Shown here piece by piece: positions 37,840 to 51,702 of a stretch of 64,000 nt of DNA. Source of the DNA: Epiperipatus broadwayi (lineage: Eukaryota; Onychophora; Udeonychophora; Euonychophora; Peripatidae). Under the pieces are notes generated by a model, which saw nothing but the letters and a program-made list of their open reading frames with translations, did no database searches and was not told the origin of the DNA. The stretch's first letter is position 1, and the number at the start of each line of letters is the position of its first letter. The stretch spans positions 60,001 to 124,000 of the forward strand of contig JAQFVV010000452.1 in the NCBI GenBank assembly GCA_028023455.1. The letters are read 5' to 3'. The translations under genes and the position numbers were made by a program.

Positions 37840-39190
37840 TTAATCTTAAAGGACACTGTTGGACTTTATGAAGCTAGAAGAAAAGATGAAGAGATAATTG
37901 ATTGAAAGGTGGACATTTACTTCACTACAAACACACAAATATCGACAGAACAAGTTAAGTGGGATTCATGATATATAAAAAATGGAAGAATAACAATGCA
38001 GATATTGATAGTATATTAGGCAGTGGTAAGATTAGTTATTCAATGTAATAAAAGATACCACATGTTGATAATTTATATTTATAACCCAACTTATTCTCTT
38101 TGTTATGAAAAAGAAGAGAATTGTTATATAGATTTACAAAATGTTTTTGATCAACCAAAACAACACATACTTTAATGCAATAACTGGAAAGCTATTGAAT
38201 AGAGAAAGTCTGTAGATAAATTTAATCATAATTACAAAAATGAGAAAGGTCATGGGGAGTTGTGGAATACGCAAACATAATAAAACAAAAACAAAAAAAT
38301 AAAAGGTATATTATGCTATCTTTGGCAAAAATGCTAAATAAAAATGGATATGAAATATCATAATGAAAGTACAGAATAATTGAATTACATTTTGACTTAC
38401 AAAAATATGGATTCCAAGATTATAATATACTTAATAAATTTAACACACGTTAATGCAGAATTTAGAAGATGAAAACTATTAAAAAAGACAATATTAATAA
38501 TTGTTATTTCTAATCTTGAGAACCATCCAATAAATTTTAAATTAGAACTTGGTAATCATTTTAAAATATAGAAAAAAAGTGGAATTGGTTGAAACTGAAC
38601 TGAAGTCAATAAGAAGATAATTCATATCCTACACTAAGAATTACAAAATGGTAGTTGGTACAAAAAAAACCCAGCAATTCAAAAGTAAGTTTCAATACAA
38701 TATATGAAGGAAAGAAAAGATATGAAAAAAATTTAAAATGATCCATTAATAAAAAAGAATTTATAGAGTTTGTACTAAAAAAAGTTAATTATGAATGATA
38801 TAAGAAAATATAAGTGTGAATTGGCAATAACAATTATAGAAATCAATAAAACTTTCAAAACTATAAAAAGACATTTTGCTATTGAAGAAAAATGTGTTAG
38901 GAATAATAAGAAAAGATGAAATTATTCTTAAAAAAGAAATATCACAAAATGCGTGGATTTTACATGGAATTATATAGTAATAAACGTCAAAACATAAAAT
39001 AATTACTACAATTATTATTTCTTCTGAATTTCCAAGCATTTTCAATGAAGAGGTAAAAATAAAATAATCAATAGCTACTCATAAAGAACTGTGGCTATTG
39101 TGATTCCAATAATATAAAAAGAGAAAAAGGAAAAACTACTCTAGAAATGAATTTTACAATGATTATGCAAACTAATCTATGAATCACAAA
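37840..39190 (+). pseudogene. RTE-like LINE relic B: endonuclease domain, decayed
   Basis: Parallel in content to relic A. Broken frames give IYIYNPTYSLCYEKEE (position of 'VYAPT'), NHNYKNEKGHGELW (position of 'NERG..L') and, near 38370-38400, NESTE-stop-LNYILTYKN (position of 'EIDYIL'). It continues through the linker to IKREKGK at about 39120, the same place as in relic A, and is then lost where the minus-strand LINE remnant begins. Non-functional. Confidence 0.55.
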
Positions 39191-41930
39191 TACGTCCATA
39201 TATGGACAAGCTGATCCATTTTCTATTTGCTTGGTATTTTATTATATTATATTTTAATTTCTTCAGCATTTTTTTTTCTAAAATACTTCAATACCAAATC
39301 GAATTATAACTCTCCATTTTTTTTATTATCTGTCAAATTTTGAAAATTATGGACATTACACTTCTTTAAAATGTTTTTGAGATAATTCTTGTAATGCAGA
39401 TAAAATTTAGACATCAAATTCATCAATAAAATGCTATTTTAGGAAGGCTTATCTTGTTCATTCATTTTACATGTTCAATTTAAGAATGCTAACATTGTGC
39501 AATAGTGGACCATATAGCATCACATCCAACAAATGGAAGAACATATTGATTCATGATTTTGGTATTATATTTTGAAATGTTTTTTATAAAGCATCCTTAA
39601 ATTTAACTTCTCTAAATGTCTTTATATTGGGCTGATAATGTCCAAGTTTCACTTTCATATAAAAAATTAAGTAAAATAACAGCTCTAAATACAGATAATT
39701 TAGTTGCAGTATTAATCTCCCTATGATGAAATCCTCTATCTTTTAACTTGTTAAAAATGGTAGAACATTGGAGTCTGTGCGTCACCTCAACATCTAAATT
39801 CCACTTTTCTATTTATAAAATCACCAAGGTATTTCAATAGATGTACATTCTCAAGTTAATAACTATCCAAGCTGAAAGTTTCTGATCAAATTAAGAAATC
39901 AAAACGTTTATATATTGCATTCAAAATATTAAGTTTATTCTGTAAATCATCTGTTGAACTGAAAAAAAATAGCACAATCATTAACTTCCTATAAATCCAG
40001 AATTTGAAAAGATGACCTATATGACATATTGATCCATGTTTCATTGTCATTTTTAAACAAGTCCAAGATCACTATCATAAACATGTCTCAGATTCCCAGC
40101 GATAGTTATAACATTACATCTCATTATCTTATATACAAGCTGTCTAATATGAATAAACTTTGATAGTCAATTAATTAATTTCAAGCAATTCTATAGGCCT
40201 GTTCCATTAACTGAAATAAATGCCTTGACCAAATGAATAAAAATATATGAATCATTTCTTTGTTCTCAACACTTTTCTTGCATTTTTCTAGCAACAAAAT
40301 TTTTATCTTTAGTGCTTCTTGATTATTTTAATCCTACATTGAGTCTCTTGCAACTGTTTATGAACCTATTCAACAAAATCCTTGAAATTACTTTTGTTGT
40401 AGTAGATGATAATAATATTCCATGATAATTATTTCTACCTTGGCTATTCCTTTTGTATTTAAAAATTTGAACTATCAAAGCATTCTTAAGATCAGATGGA
40501 ACAACTTATATTAATAAAAAATTCCAATATTTTTGAAACTAACATACAACCTTCAAATTTTAAAACTTCATGTATTTCATCAGATGTGGTTTCAAATTAA
40601 AAAGAGCTGTTTTGACTTTACTAAGCTCTCAATGAAGAGACAAATGGATATATTATTAAAAGTTGTCATCTCATTTCTTGTATCATTATTCAAAAAATAA
40701 TCAAAATCCTTCTTTCAAATATTCAAAATATCATTGTCATCATATAAGGTTGGATTTAGTAGAATTGTCATACCATTTCCCACTCTTTTATTTTGATTTC
40801 AATGCAGTAAAAAGATCTAAAGTAGCTTCAATCATAGAATGTCTGTATCTTCTTTGGAGTTGTTATCTAACAAAAATGATTAAGCCTTTTTGTGAATCAT
40901 TGAACTTCTGTCTTATGAAGTTCCAAATTTAATCATGTTTATTTTTAATCAAATCACTAACAATAAGATCATTTCAAAAATCAATCATGACTGTTTTTTT
41001 AGTTAATGAAAGAATGGATTTACTTTTATCCAAACCAGACTTTTAGAGAAATATCATGCTTCATTAATATGATAATAATGGGGGTGCCACATTAATAATC
41101 TTAGTGGTAAATAGTTATTGAAATTTAGCACTATAGTATATTCTTCTAAAAAGAAAACAGCAATTTTCTTGTAAATATGATTGAAATAATATTTATTTTA
41201 AAAATAACTATCACCTTAATCTTGCAAAGTACTAATCTGTGGTTGTCACCAATACACACTTGTAAGTATTTTCATAATGTGATTTCTTTTGTATTCTGAG
41301 ATGTAACTAAAATGTAATTTATTAAATATTAGTTTTGAGCATGGATGCATACATTATAGTAGTTTTTTTTACTTAAACAAAGTGTTTGCGATAGTCAATT
41401 AATCTATTTTGCAATAATTCAATAGTAGCAAATCATTTGAATTTACACTACCAATACTACTATTTCCAATAATTTTTGGTCAAAATCTAGTATTCGTACT
41501 GACACTTTCATAAAGTTTCCAAGAAGAAAAAATAATATTTTAGCAGTAGTGCTGTAATCACACTATCTAACATGGAAGAAAAGTTTTCCCTTTCTGAATT
41601 ATCTGAATCTAAGATTGGAATGTAGACACTAATAAAATGAGCATTAGTGCTATTATGCATGAGTTTTAACACCATTACCTTTTCATTGAAACAATGAGAA
41701 ATTTCAATAATAGAAAATACTAAATTAGACTTTACAACAAATATAACACCACACATTCCCCTTTCATTCACTGATCTGCCTTGCTAAAAAAAATGTATCC
41801 ATCCACCTGTTCTATTACATGTTTTCGTGTGGAAGATAAGTTTCACTAAGAGTCACTATATCAATCTTAAATCTTATAGCTCTTTAGAAACCAGTGCAGT
41901 CTCATTCTAATCTTTTAAATTTCACACATT
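39191..41930 (-). pseudogene. LINE relic on the minus strand: endonuclease, RT and C-terminus, decayed
   Basis: Read from 41930 leftward. IDIVTLSETYLPHENM and NERGMCGVIFVVKSN, then ISVYIPILDSDNSERENFSS (41771-41508), match an AP-like endonuclease of the 'L.ETHL', 'GVGF..K' and 'YAPT' type. At 40450-40180 NYHGILLSSTTTKVISRILL, then RSTKDKNFVARKMQEKC and IHLVKAFISVNGTG, match RT fingers and palm ('YRGI.LLST.GK', 'ARQ.QEKC', 'DL.KAFD'; the catalytic Asp position has changed). Near 39665-39630 LYESETWTLSAQ matches the post-RT 'LYGSE.W' block. The gene order is complete, but stops and frameshifts are everywhere. The exact clade is uncertain. Confidence 0.7.
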
Positions 41931-42589
41931 CTATGTACTTATATTTATATAAAAATAGAATTTATAATACTTACATTTAGTACGGCCATTGACTCCTGCT
42001 TTACAGCTACTGTTGATATTATTATTATTATTGTTATTATTTCTATTACTGTAAAGAGTAATTCTCCAGGCATGACAATATAGCAAACATAGTGAGAAAG
42101 GCCATTTTAGATCAACATTTTCTAGGTAATTTAACACGTAGGATAGAAAAAGGGATACCTAAATAAGGTTGCCTAAACATACAATCTTTACTAATTAAAA
42201 CTCCTGCTTTATATCTACTTCCAAACTGACTCATTAGTGATGGTATGGCCTTGAGAAAATGTCACAATTATCAGCTTAGTAATCTGGTATCTATGATTGT
42301 TTCTTAATTCTTGTGAGCTCAAACTTAAAAAAAAAGTCAGAAATGCCATGAATGCAATTAAGGCAATGAAATGTTGCACAAACACCTTATCCCATTATCA
42401 CAGTTAATATAGGTAGATGTCTAATAACATGAGAAACTTAAGATTCATAGCCCCTATAAGAAAAAAAGAGAAAACCAACTATCTGTATTGGAAACAGTAT
42501 TTAGCCATAGAAAAAACATTTTTTTTCTATAAGGTAGGAGGAGATGGGTTGAACACTCCTTATTTGTCATTTATCACTCACTTTTGAAA

Positions 42590-43410
42590 TTACTGTTGGT
42601 AACCTGAGCACAGCATCAACAGATGAGATAAAAATGAAAAAAAGTTAAAAATAATGGAATTATTATTGATATCTTAAAAGAAGTAGGTGAAGAAACAGAG
42701 AAATTGCTATGAAAACTATACATAAAATGAGACTATTTTCATAGCTTTAAAATGTTTTTTTTTTTTTTGCAAATTTAGGAGTATTTTAGACATAGAAATT
42801 ATTGAGTCATCTTGATTTTGCAGATGCTGCTCCTTTTGCACATAATGCTTCTGAGATTCGATAAAATTAAGAGTTACTAGAGAAAATAATATTATTATTG
42901 AATGAAATTAATTATAGAATTACACTCGTATGGAGAGTATTGATAAAAACAACTTAATATTAAAAGGACATATACCTACTAAAAGCTGAAACTTAAATAC
43001 TTGATAGAAGACTAATACACAGATAACTCAATGAGATATGAAGTGTATGTTAAGAATAACAAGAAGTAATTGAAAGTGAAATAATTGGGTAAGAGAATAG
43101 ACTATTATTGATATTATTGAAAGAAATAAGAATCTGAAATGAAGCGAGAAGAAATGATATTAAATGAAAGATTTAAGAATTTAAATTGGATCCAAAAGAT
43201 TGTAAAAGACATACAAAGAGATCACATATGAAATGAAGTTTATTGATAAAACGGTTGAGAAACTTAAATTTAGAAACCTTTACTCTATGATGGATTAATA
43301 ATGATCCAAAGTGATGACGATGATAATGATTTATGAAGCTTAGCATTAACAAAGAAAAAAGTCTGTAATTAATGATCATATCTATATTCAAAATTTTTTT
43401 TTAAATAACA
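42590..43410 (+). pseudogene. RTE-like LINE relic C: linker to C-terminus
   Basis: Broken plus-strand frames give STDEIKMKKS then NNGIIIDILKEVGEETEKLL near 42620-42710 ('NGK.PG.DGI..E.LK' block) and SHLDFADAAPFAHNASEI near 42815-42860 (the RT 'FADD' block, now FADA). At 43170-43210 it gives FKLDPKDCKRHTKR-like C-terminal sequence. It could be the continuation of relic B across the minus-strand LINE, or a separate copy. Confidence 0.55.
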
Positions 43411-44413
43411 ATAACACTTCCTTTTACATGACTTTCACTTTCTTCGGCGTTTTATGAGGAAATGGTGTAAATTAAAAACAAATAGAATTTTTATTATTAT
43501 TAAATATCTATTTTAAACTTAGATTATGTTACCATTATATATATATTAAGATAATAAAGTTTAGTTCGCTCAGAGGTAGATGGCTTTGGTTTCTATTAGT
43601 TAGTGTATATATTTCTTCAATTTTCCATATATATAAGAAAATAAAAAAATCATTAAAATACCTGCAAGAAATCTGGGGCACAATGCACTGCTAGAAGGAA
43701 ACTAGGAGTACACACATATGAACCTATATATATATGCTGGAATGTTTTTCTTACAATAGTCTATTAAAGACAATTATATTTATACACACATAACTGTCTT
43801 TAATAAATGACTGTAGAAAAAGAATATTCGTAATACTTTTCAATAGAGAAACAGTAAAAGGTAATGAAAAACCGATTAATAAAGAGTTAGTTTTCTTTCT
43901 TATTTAACCCTCTAACGAAGAAAAAAATCTAAAGTAGTTGGTTAAATGACAGCTGCCTATCTGGTAAATTTTTTTAGGTTGAATTAACAAAAAATCAACT
44001 TTTATTTGAATGTGAAATCCAACTCACAGACATTGACACTGCCCTTTATATTTATCATGATCATCACTTTTAATTATTAAAGATTTTTCTACATTTAATA
44101 CAGAGTCTCAGATTCCTAGCCTATAGTTTTTATACTGGACTGCCATCCATCTTATATATATATGCTCTCTTTTTATGTTTTTTTAAATAATCTCTTGGGA
44201 TCCAGTTTGAGACTTCAATTGTTCATCTATTATCATCTCTTACAGAAACATGTTAATTCAGTTTCGCTATCTTTTTACATATATAAACAATAAAAAATAT
44301 ATTAAATCTAACTAAAAGAAATATATATATATATATACAAAACAAAATTTTAAACCACTAAACATCACATGGTAATCATTCTTTATGATTACACAAACTG
44401 TTTACACAGAGTC
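43411..44413. other. No supported gene
   Basis: AT-rich with several short (AT)n stretches (43535, 43725 and 44320). Confidence 0.5.
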
Positions 44414-44630
44414 TAAACTCTCCATATAGTAGCGCCACTCAGTGCATTAGATCCTAAGATCTAGGTGCAGTGCTCTCAGATCCAAGGCTTCTCACTGATG
44501 AAATCCACAAGCTAGACACTAGTCTGGGGATATTAGATGAATAGGTACTAGAGAGAGATTTTATGCACACTTTTTGCATCCATTAATTACTTTGACTTGA
44601 ACTGAGTGGCACTACTTTATGGAGAGTTTA
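44414..44630 (+). mobile_element. Short terminal-inverted-repeat element carrying a decayed hammerhead ribozyme (family 2)
   Basis: Ends are 28-30-base inverted repeats: TAAACTCTCCATATAGTAGC at the left, with the reverse complement of a close variant at 44601-44630. The interior is collinear with the hammerhead units at 60136-60345 (reverse strand) and 60591-60758. It includes TTAGATCCTAAGATCTAGGTG and GATTTTATGCACA. Length ~217 bases with no coding capacity. This is the only copy of family 2 here with both inverted ends around one unit. Confidence 0.75.
44480..44536 (+). ncRNA. Hammerhead ribozyme relic, type I, family 2
   Basis: CTGATGA at 44495-44501 is preceded by TCTCA. The GAAA box has become GACA (44515-44518), followed by CTAG and TC (44519-44524), then TGGGG. 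The outer stem I strands are ATCCAA and TTAGAT (one mismatch). The GACA change and a weak stem II should inactivate it. Confidence 0.65.
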
Positions 44631-44879
44631 ACTGTGCAGCTACATTTAATATTTCAATTAGAAGACTGGAGCTATTTTTTTGATGAAAACCACATCTCTG
44701 ATTAGAATATTAAAAGCAGCTATATAGACAAATAATTCTTTGCCATATATATATATATTCAGGAGCAAACTTGTTTAATAAAATAATATTAAAGTAAATT
44801 CACACTTCGACAAGATAATACTAGATAATACTACATGCTCTAAACTGGATAAAAACAGAAATATTCATGTGATTGTAGC

Positions 44880-45110
44880 AGAGATAATTGCATCAAGTGG
44901 TTGTACTATGTGATACAGTTGTCTCTGCTACAAACACATTATTATTACTGGTTTTCAAATCACTGATTCAATTGTGCCTGCTACAACCTCCTGATTATTA
45001 CTGGTTTTTTATCCAGTTGAAGCAATGTTATTACATGATTGTTATACCATGTGATGCAATTGTTCCTGCTACAACAATGTGATTATTATTGTTTTTTTCA
45101 CCCAGTTGAG
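44880..45110 (+). repeat. Degenerate minisatellite, units ~55-85 bp
   Basis: The motif CAATTGT(T/G)CCTGCTACAAC and variants recur three to four times (about 44919, 44968 and 45056), each followed by GATTATTACTGGTTTT-like sequence. Confidence 0.75.
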
Positions 45111-45229
45111 GGCAAGTGCTATCACACATCGGCCAGTGTGAGAACATTTATTTCAACACACATGGGAACATTAGAAGATAAACATTGATATGAATGTAGA
45201 ACAGAATGATTACATATCTCGAAACATTT

Positions 45230-46000
45230 TACAGCAGTTTTACAAAAAGTATTTTGTGAATAAAAGTTAAATACATAAAGATTAAGCAGTATGTAAATGA
45301 TATTGTTATTTATGCAAATAATCCTTCAAAGATTCAGAAAATGTTGCAAGAGTTATCAGGTGAAAGTAAGAAAATGTAACTAAAGTTAATTATTAAAATA
45401 CTAATATAATGTTTTAATGGATTAATTATGAATCAGAAGTTAGAAATTACAATATCTTAGCCAAATTATTAATAGATATGGAAACAGAATAAATTGATCA
45501 GAATTAAACCTACATTAAGCGCTTTTGGTAAACATAATATTCAAAGGAAATATGTCTTTGATTAAAAAGAAAATTTTCTAATAGATATGTTTTACATGTT
45601 TTTGCTTATGAATCTAAGATTAGACATTTAATATAGAAACCAAAAAAAAAAAAACTTGAATATACTAAACAAAGTATAGACTGATGTACAATAGAAGTAA
45701 GAAGACAGATCAAAAATGAAATATTTATGTAAAAGAACAAATGAGTGTCATGACGTCATTAAGAGACTGAAATGAAATTGAGCTGGGCCTATTGCTAAAA
45801 AGATAATAGTAAATAGATATTAAAAAATTTAAATTGGATTCCAAAAAATTGTAAAAGATCTATGAAGAGACTGCATAGAGGATGAATGGATGAAATAAAG
45901 AAGTTGACTTATACCGTAAAGAAGAGAGAGAGACCCCCAAAAACTGGATTAATTGAGAGACCTTTATCCTGCAACGGTTATATAATAGTTAACAATAATG
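45230..46000 (+). pseudogene. RTE-like LINE relic D: end of RT and C-terminal domain
   Basis: Plus-strand broken translation gives QYVNDIVIYANNPSKIQKML, then QELSGESKKM (45285-45370), matching 'FADDIVL...S...LQ.ML.EL...SKK.GL' of RTE-type reverse transcriptases. It continues with LKRKFSNRYVLHVFAYESK ('K..VFN.CVLPVLTYG.E') near 45560-45620. Near 45830-45960 it has lysine- and tryptophan-rich C-terminal sequence with RERETPKNW. Many stops. Only the 3' half is present, as expected of a 5'-truncated LINE insertion. Confidence 0.6.
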
Positions 46001-48020
46001 ATGATGATATATAATGTGTTTTATATATTTTGATTATAAACTTTTAGACATGCAAACAAAATGATGTATAATCAAAATATAGCGTTTAATGATTAAAAAA
46101 AGTAATGGAACGGTTTTGGCAGGAAGTTCATAAAAGGTTTGAGCACAGAAGATATAGAGCTGGAACTGCGATCTAATGACAATGAATTTCAGAGTATACT
46201 ATTTTATTATTTCAGTTAAATCCCACAGGTCATAATATAATTTATTTTAACGTATTTTTTTAGAACTTCAAAGTAAACTTTAAACATCTGTACAAGCGGT
46301 ATTAATTTATTATTCATTTCAGTAAATTTGCTCCCGGAAAACATTAGTGTTTTTTTTCCCTATTTACATTACTCTATTGCAATTACACAGTATTGCATTA
46401 TTGAAATATATATTTTACTATATTTTTATATTAGAATAAAAGGTTAGCACTTTGTTAGCAATTCATATTATTATTTCAATAATAGTAGCACTATTACCTT
46501 TACCTTCTCCTACAAAAATAAATTCAGAGAAAGCTAAATTTAAATTAAATCTTAAACCTTGCGTCTAATTTTTAACTTAAAAAAATTAACAAATGAAATC
46601 TATAAAATACCCCTAAAATACGGGTAAAAGTTACAACAAATAAGTTTTTTGAACTCTGCTTTAAAAACTGGATATCATTAAGCATAGTAAATTGGATATA
46701 GCAAAGCAGGATATATTTTTTATATTATATCTCTTATCTACATATCTATACATACATGTTGTTAATGTTATTTAAATGTATTATTAGTGACATTTATACT
46801 GGGCTGAATATAAAGGAATGTTGGTTATAGTTAAACATAATTGTGTTAAGAGCAAATCATTTGAAACTACACGGGAGAAAATTAAAAAAACTGCTTCTAT
46901 ATGCTTTGATAAAATTAACAATAATAATAGTAAAATGTTATAAACCATACATAAGTGTATAACATTACTTTGAAAGAACAGATTTAGGAAGTTAATCAAA
47001 TTCACATTTATGAATATTACATTTAACTCTAATATAAGGACAATCATTTCTATTTATAAAAAAAATAGAGCTTTAAAATATTTATAATTAAAAATGAATT
47101 GTTTAATTATAATTTTCAAAAGATTTAATTATTTGATTAATTTAAGGTAAAGCAAAGTTCAAAACTAATTAGCAGATAGTATTACCGAGAATTTCAAATC
47201 AGAAATATAGATTCTTAATTTTCAATTTCATGCAACTTAGGCTTAGCAGAAATCTATTCCAATAAAATTATAAAGTAAATCGTATTTTGATGATGATTAG
47301 TATTAACAAATAAAGACTTGTATCTTTATTATGTCAATCAATATAATTAAGTCATAAAATTTGCTTCTTTTTTTGCTTTTTGGATAGACAAATCATTGAT
47401 TATATCAAAGTAGACAATCTTTCTTGACTTATACAAGTTTATAAATTATTTTTTTATTAGTTTTAACTAGAGAACTACTTCGAAACAATTCGAAAAGATA
47501 ACATTTTTAAGACTTTGTATAAATGTGTAAACAAATCTTTGAAATATATATTCAAACATATATATTAGAAGTGCCACTTTTTCAATATATAGTTTATGGC
47601 TAACTCGATGTGATATTATCTTCAATTACAATTGTACAGATACTCTGAAGATTCTAATTAGAAAAATTAGAAAGATAAAAAAAAGAGGTAATCGAATATC
47701 ATCACAAGCTTTATTCAATAGCACATGGGATCTAATTGACATTTAAAGACCAGGTTGGATATTATCAATTATCTTTCTTTAGAAAAGAAATATATATATA
47801 TAAAATTGAACTTTTATTCTACCTTTTTTATTTAATAATTAACACATGGCAGAATCTGCCTATTGAACATTAATTTGCCAATTGATTTTATCATAGAATA
47901 CTATGTATTTATTTCCTTTTTTTTCTGGATTAATAAAGTTTTTTTTTTGATAAAAATATATATATATATTCAAATATTGCATGCATTGAACAAAAAAAAA
48001 AAATACAAAAAATATAGTAC
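46001..48020. other. AT-rich sequence, no gene seen
   Basis: No motif, RNA gene or repeat supported. Confidence 0.5.
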
Positions 48021-51000
48021 TGTACCGGTCGGTTTCGTCTGTTCATATAACAATATCTAGCATCTAGGCAAAAGTACCTTGAATCCAGTCATGCGCAAGA
48101 TACATAAGTCAGGAACATTCATGAACTCTGCCCTATTTGCCTATTTTCCAGATCTACCAACTTATGAGCAACAATTCCAATGATACTGATCTAATTTATT
48201 TCTACCCCGCCGGCATCACAAAGTCGTGACACAAAAAGACTCTTATTTGAACTTTATTCATGTACAGGATATTATGATTAGCGATTTTCGATCATCTAGT
48301 AAGTGGAACCTTTTTTTATATGACATCAAATCCATTTCTATTCAATAAATGAAACAATGACTTAGACATTTAGGAAGATAGAAGATTTATTAAATCAACT
48401 TGGAATATATATGATTGCAAACGTTATTGGTGTTACAATGTAAATTAAATGCGTGTTTATCTCCTTTGGACGACATTAACCTCCCTTACAATGCTATAAA
48501 ATGAATGTATTTAATCATCAATAACAAATAATTCATGGCTTTATTCTAATGCGGCTATTTATATGTCAATAATTTATCGATTGAATGGGATACATAAGGT
48601 TTTTAATAATAGCGCTAGACTACAGTTACATAAAGTTCTTTGAATCCACCATTAATAAAACAATAGCACTCATACCAATACTTAAGTTTATTGAGTTGGA
48701 TGATAAGGATAATTATATTTAATTAATATTTGCATTTGCTATATAAGAACATGTGTGGGAAGCTAATTTGGGAAATAATAATAATGGCAGAAGTATCGTA
48801 TCTGAAAGTGTGAATGAAACATATAAAAAAATGACAATCCATTTAGCATAACCATAACAGTACGGTTTAGGAGAATTAATAGGATTTTAACGAGAACAAA
48901 ATATGGGAGAGCGGTACATGTATGATGGCAATGGAGAGATCTATTCTAAGATCCAAGAAGATGCTTCAATTCACAGTTAAAGAAGGCGACTCTCTGCAAA
49001 CGTCGGCAGGGTCGGCTCATAAACAACGAAGAATGCGCTTTATTGAATTGCCATAGGCTGGACTTTTGCCAGAGCAAACCCCATGCAATAATATCTCACG
49101 CTGAAGAAATTCAAAGAGGTTTGCCAAACCTTGTCCTTGGTATTGGAAGTAAAAATGAACGAAGCACAAACATATATATAACGAAAGGCCGGTATACACG
49201 TAACGCTTGCATTAATATAAATATATATAGTTAACTAAGGAATAAAGAATTATCACCTATCTTTATTAATAAAAACCCAGCGTACCGGTATGATTTGATC
49301 ACTATGTGGATATGGAAGAATTACATTTAATGCTAATATAATATAGCTCATAGAACTAAAGGATTCCCCCCCCCCCCTTATGTATTACTTTAAACTACCC
49401 ATAAACTTTCCACAATGGATAAATAATATAAATCTTTGGTTTTGAATGCTTTAATAAATAAATACTTTTCATATTATTAAATATATATAAAGTCGGTGGT
49501 GGCTATTGATTTCAAGAAAGTAATATTAATTTAATTCATATAAATCTATTTGCAGATTTTAGAAGTTAGCGCTATTATTTAATTAACCAAAAAAAATACA
49601 TTTCTAAGAAAATAGATTTTTACTTAGTTTTTGAAAATAACACTGTACAATAATTATCAAATTCTGATTTTATTTCCCCAGACTGGCAGGCACCCGCTAT
49701 ACTAAGAATAACAAATTTGTTTTTAAAAAAATACTAGATTAATTACCCTCTGAAAAGTAAGGAGGGTTTTCTTTTATTAAAAGAGATAGTGTAAGCATTT
49801 GCGATTCTGGGAGGAAATTATCGACATATAATTTAGTATCTGAAAGTATAAAATATAATAATGAAAATAAAGTATTGCCGCATAGACATGAAATTAAGAA
49901 CTAATAATTATTCAGGAGAGGTTTAATGTAGGAGAGATTACAGCTAAGTTATATATAGAGAGAACAAGGTACAATTAACAAAAAGGTAAGAATTTTACAA
50001 ATTGATTCATAACTAATATTAAATTTTACAAATGAAAGCTTTACAAAAGATTTAAAGAAATAGATAGGTGAGAGTTAAAATGATTCACGGTAACTTTAAA
50101 GGTCTAGCAGCATTTGAAATGATTACCTCTGTAAAACATGGTGGTTCTTTTGATGATTTCAATTCCCTCGGAGACTAGATCTAGTTTGTCAAGCATAGTT
50201 ATTCAGGCAGGCAATAAGTTTATTTAACAATAGGCATATAATTATAGTCTATGAGTATCGGGATCCATGGGCACAGATTCCAGGGAAGGCCATCTCAAAT
50301 GGCGAGAAAGGCGACTTAGATTTACTCAGTACACATTGAAATTAACGAACGCAAATTTTCTTGGTGACTGCTCTCATTGACTGTCCTAGTTACTCTCTCA
50401 ATTAATTCATAATTATTCCATGCCTTGGTATTTTTGGAATCCCTTTCTGATTGGTCATTGCTAATTGTTATCTAATTCAATTAATCTTTAAAAGAATTTG
50501 TACATACGATTTACCCATTGTACCGGAAGATGCCATTGCGAGATAAGTTTTCAATTCGAAATTAAATTGATAAAAAAATGTTTGTAACAAAAGTAAATCA
50601 ATTAAGTTTAGTTTCTACTTTTGATTTTAGAGAAACTTTTAATTAAAGTTATGTTAGAATATTATACAAGATTACGCTTCTCACCTTTAATTAATTTTGA
50701 CTAATTACAATCGCATCTTCCATATTGGATTTAAAAGAAAAGTGGAGTTTAATGGCAAAAATAATTTAAAAACACAATTTTATAAAATTACATATAACAA
50801 ACTTTTCCAATAAATATTTGCTCAGCACGTTTGTCTCTACAATATCTATAGATATCTGAGCTGCAATTAATAAATACTTATTATATCTTTTATAGAATAA
50901 CAAAATGCAGAAAATATAATATATTGATGTTATAGCTTGTTATAATTAATCTTCCGTTCCCTATTACGCATATGTATTCCCTCTTTAAATACTATATTCA

Positions 51001-51225
51001 TTATTTTTATTTTGTGTGTTTAAATTCAGATATTTAGGCATATATCTTCGTTAATAAATATGTTAGTTAATAATACTCAAACAAAAGGATAAAAAAATGT
51101 GTTAGTGAGTGGAATATATACGCAAGAATAGGGTTTGAATTTAGGTTGGTAGCGGAAGATTTGAAGTGGGCTGTGAAGCGCAATCTGAATCTCAGATTCC
51201 GCTTCAGTACAATATTTTAAATTCA
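48021..51225 (-). repeat. Diverged copy of the P-D-Q part of the gag element
   Basis: The segment begins with CTGTACCGGTCGG, as at 15239. It continues through CTAGCATCTAGGCAAAAGTA and then a much-mutated D repeat (for example TCTGCAAACGTCGGCAGGGT at 48993 against TCTGCAAACTTTGGCAGGGT in the left D). It ends with a match to segment Q (GTGGGCTGTGAAGC near 51170). Order is P, then D, then Q, so one D copy is flanked on both sides by sequence that is interior in the 8.5-17.6 kb element. No gag is present. Confidence 0.7.
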
Positions 51226-51702
51226 TTAATCAAGTCGCTTTAATTTACGTTCTGAAGTTCTTCATTTCTTAAAATAACATTAAAATTGATACAATTCATC
51301 AACATTTCTGTCTTCTTTTTTAGTGTTGGTTGGTTATATAACAATCCTAAATGTAGTAAAATGTTGCTACTTTTTTCAATTGAAACTATTTATTAATCAA
51401 TAATAGTTAAAATACCAGCTCTACATCTTTTTTTTATTGTAATAAAAACGTTTTGTTACTTGTTGTAATTTATTTAAAATTTAATTGATATACCTTTACT
51501 TGAACATAAGATATTTCATTTAACTTTTTTTAATACAGCCATCTTTATATATATTTTTTTTTAAAATTTAAACTTCTTTATTTGATGAAAGAATTAAACT
51601 CGTTACTTTTGATTTTCTGTAAATTTTTGTTAACATTATTTACACTAAACAATAATTCACACCAAGCAAAGCATCATCAACACACACTTACACAAACACA
51701 CA

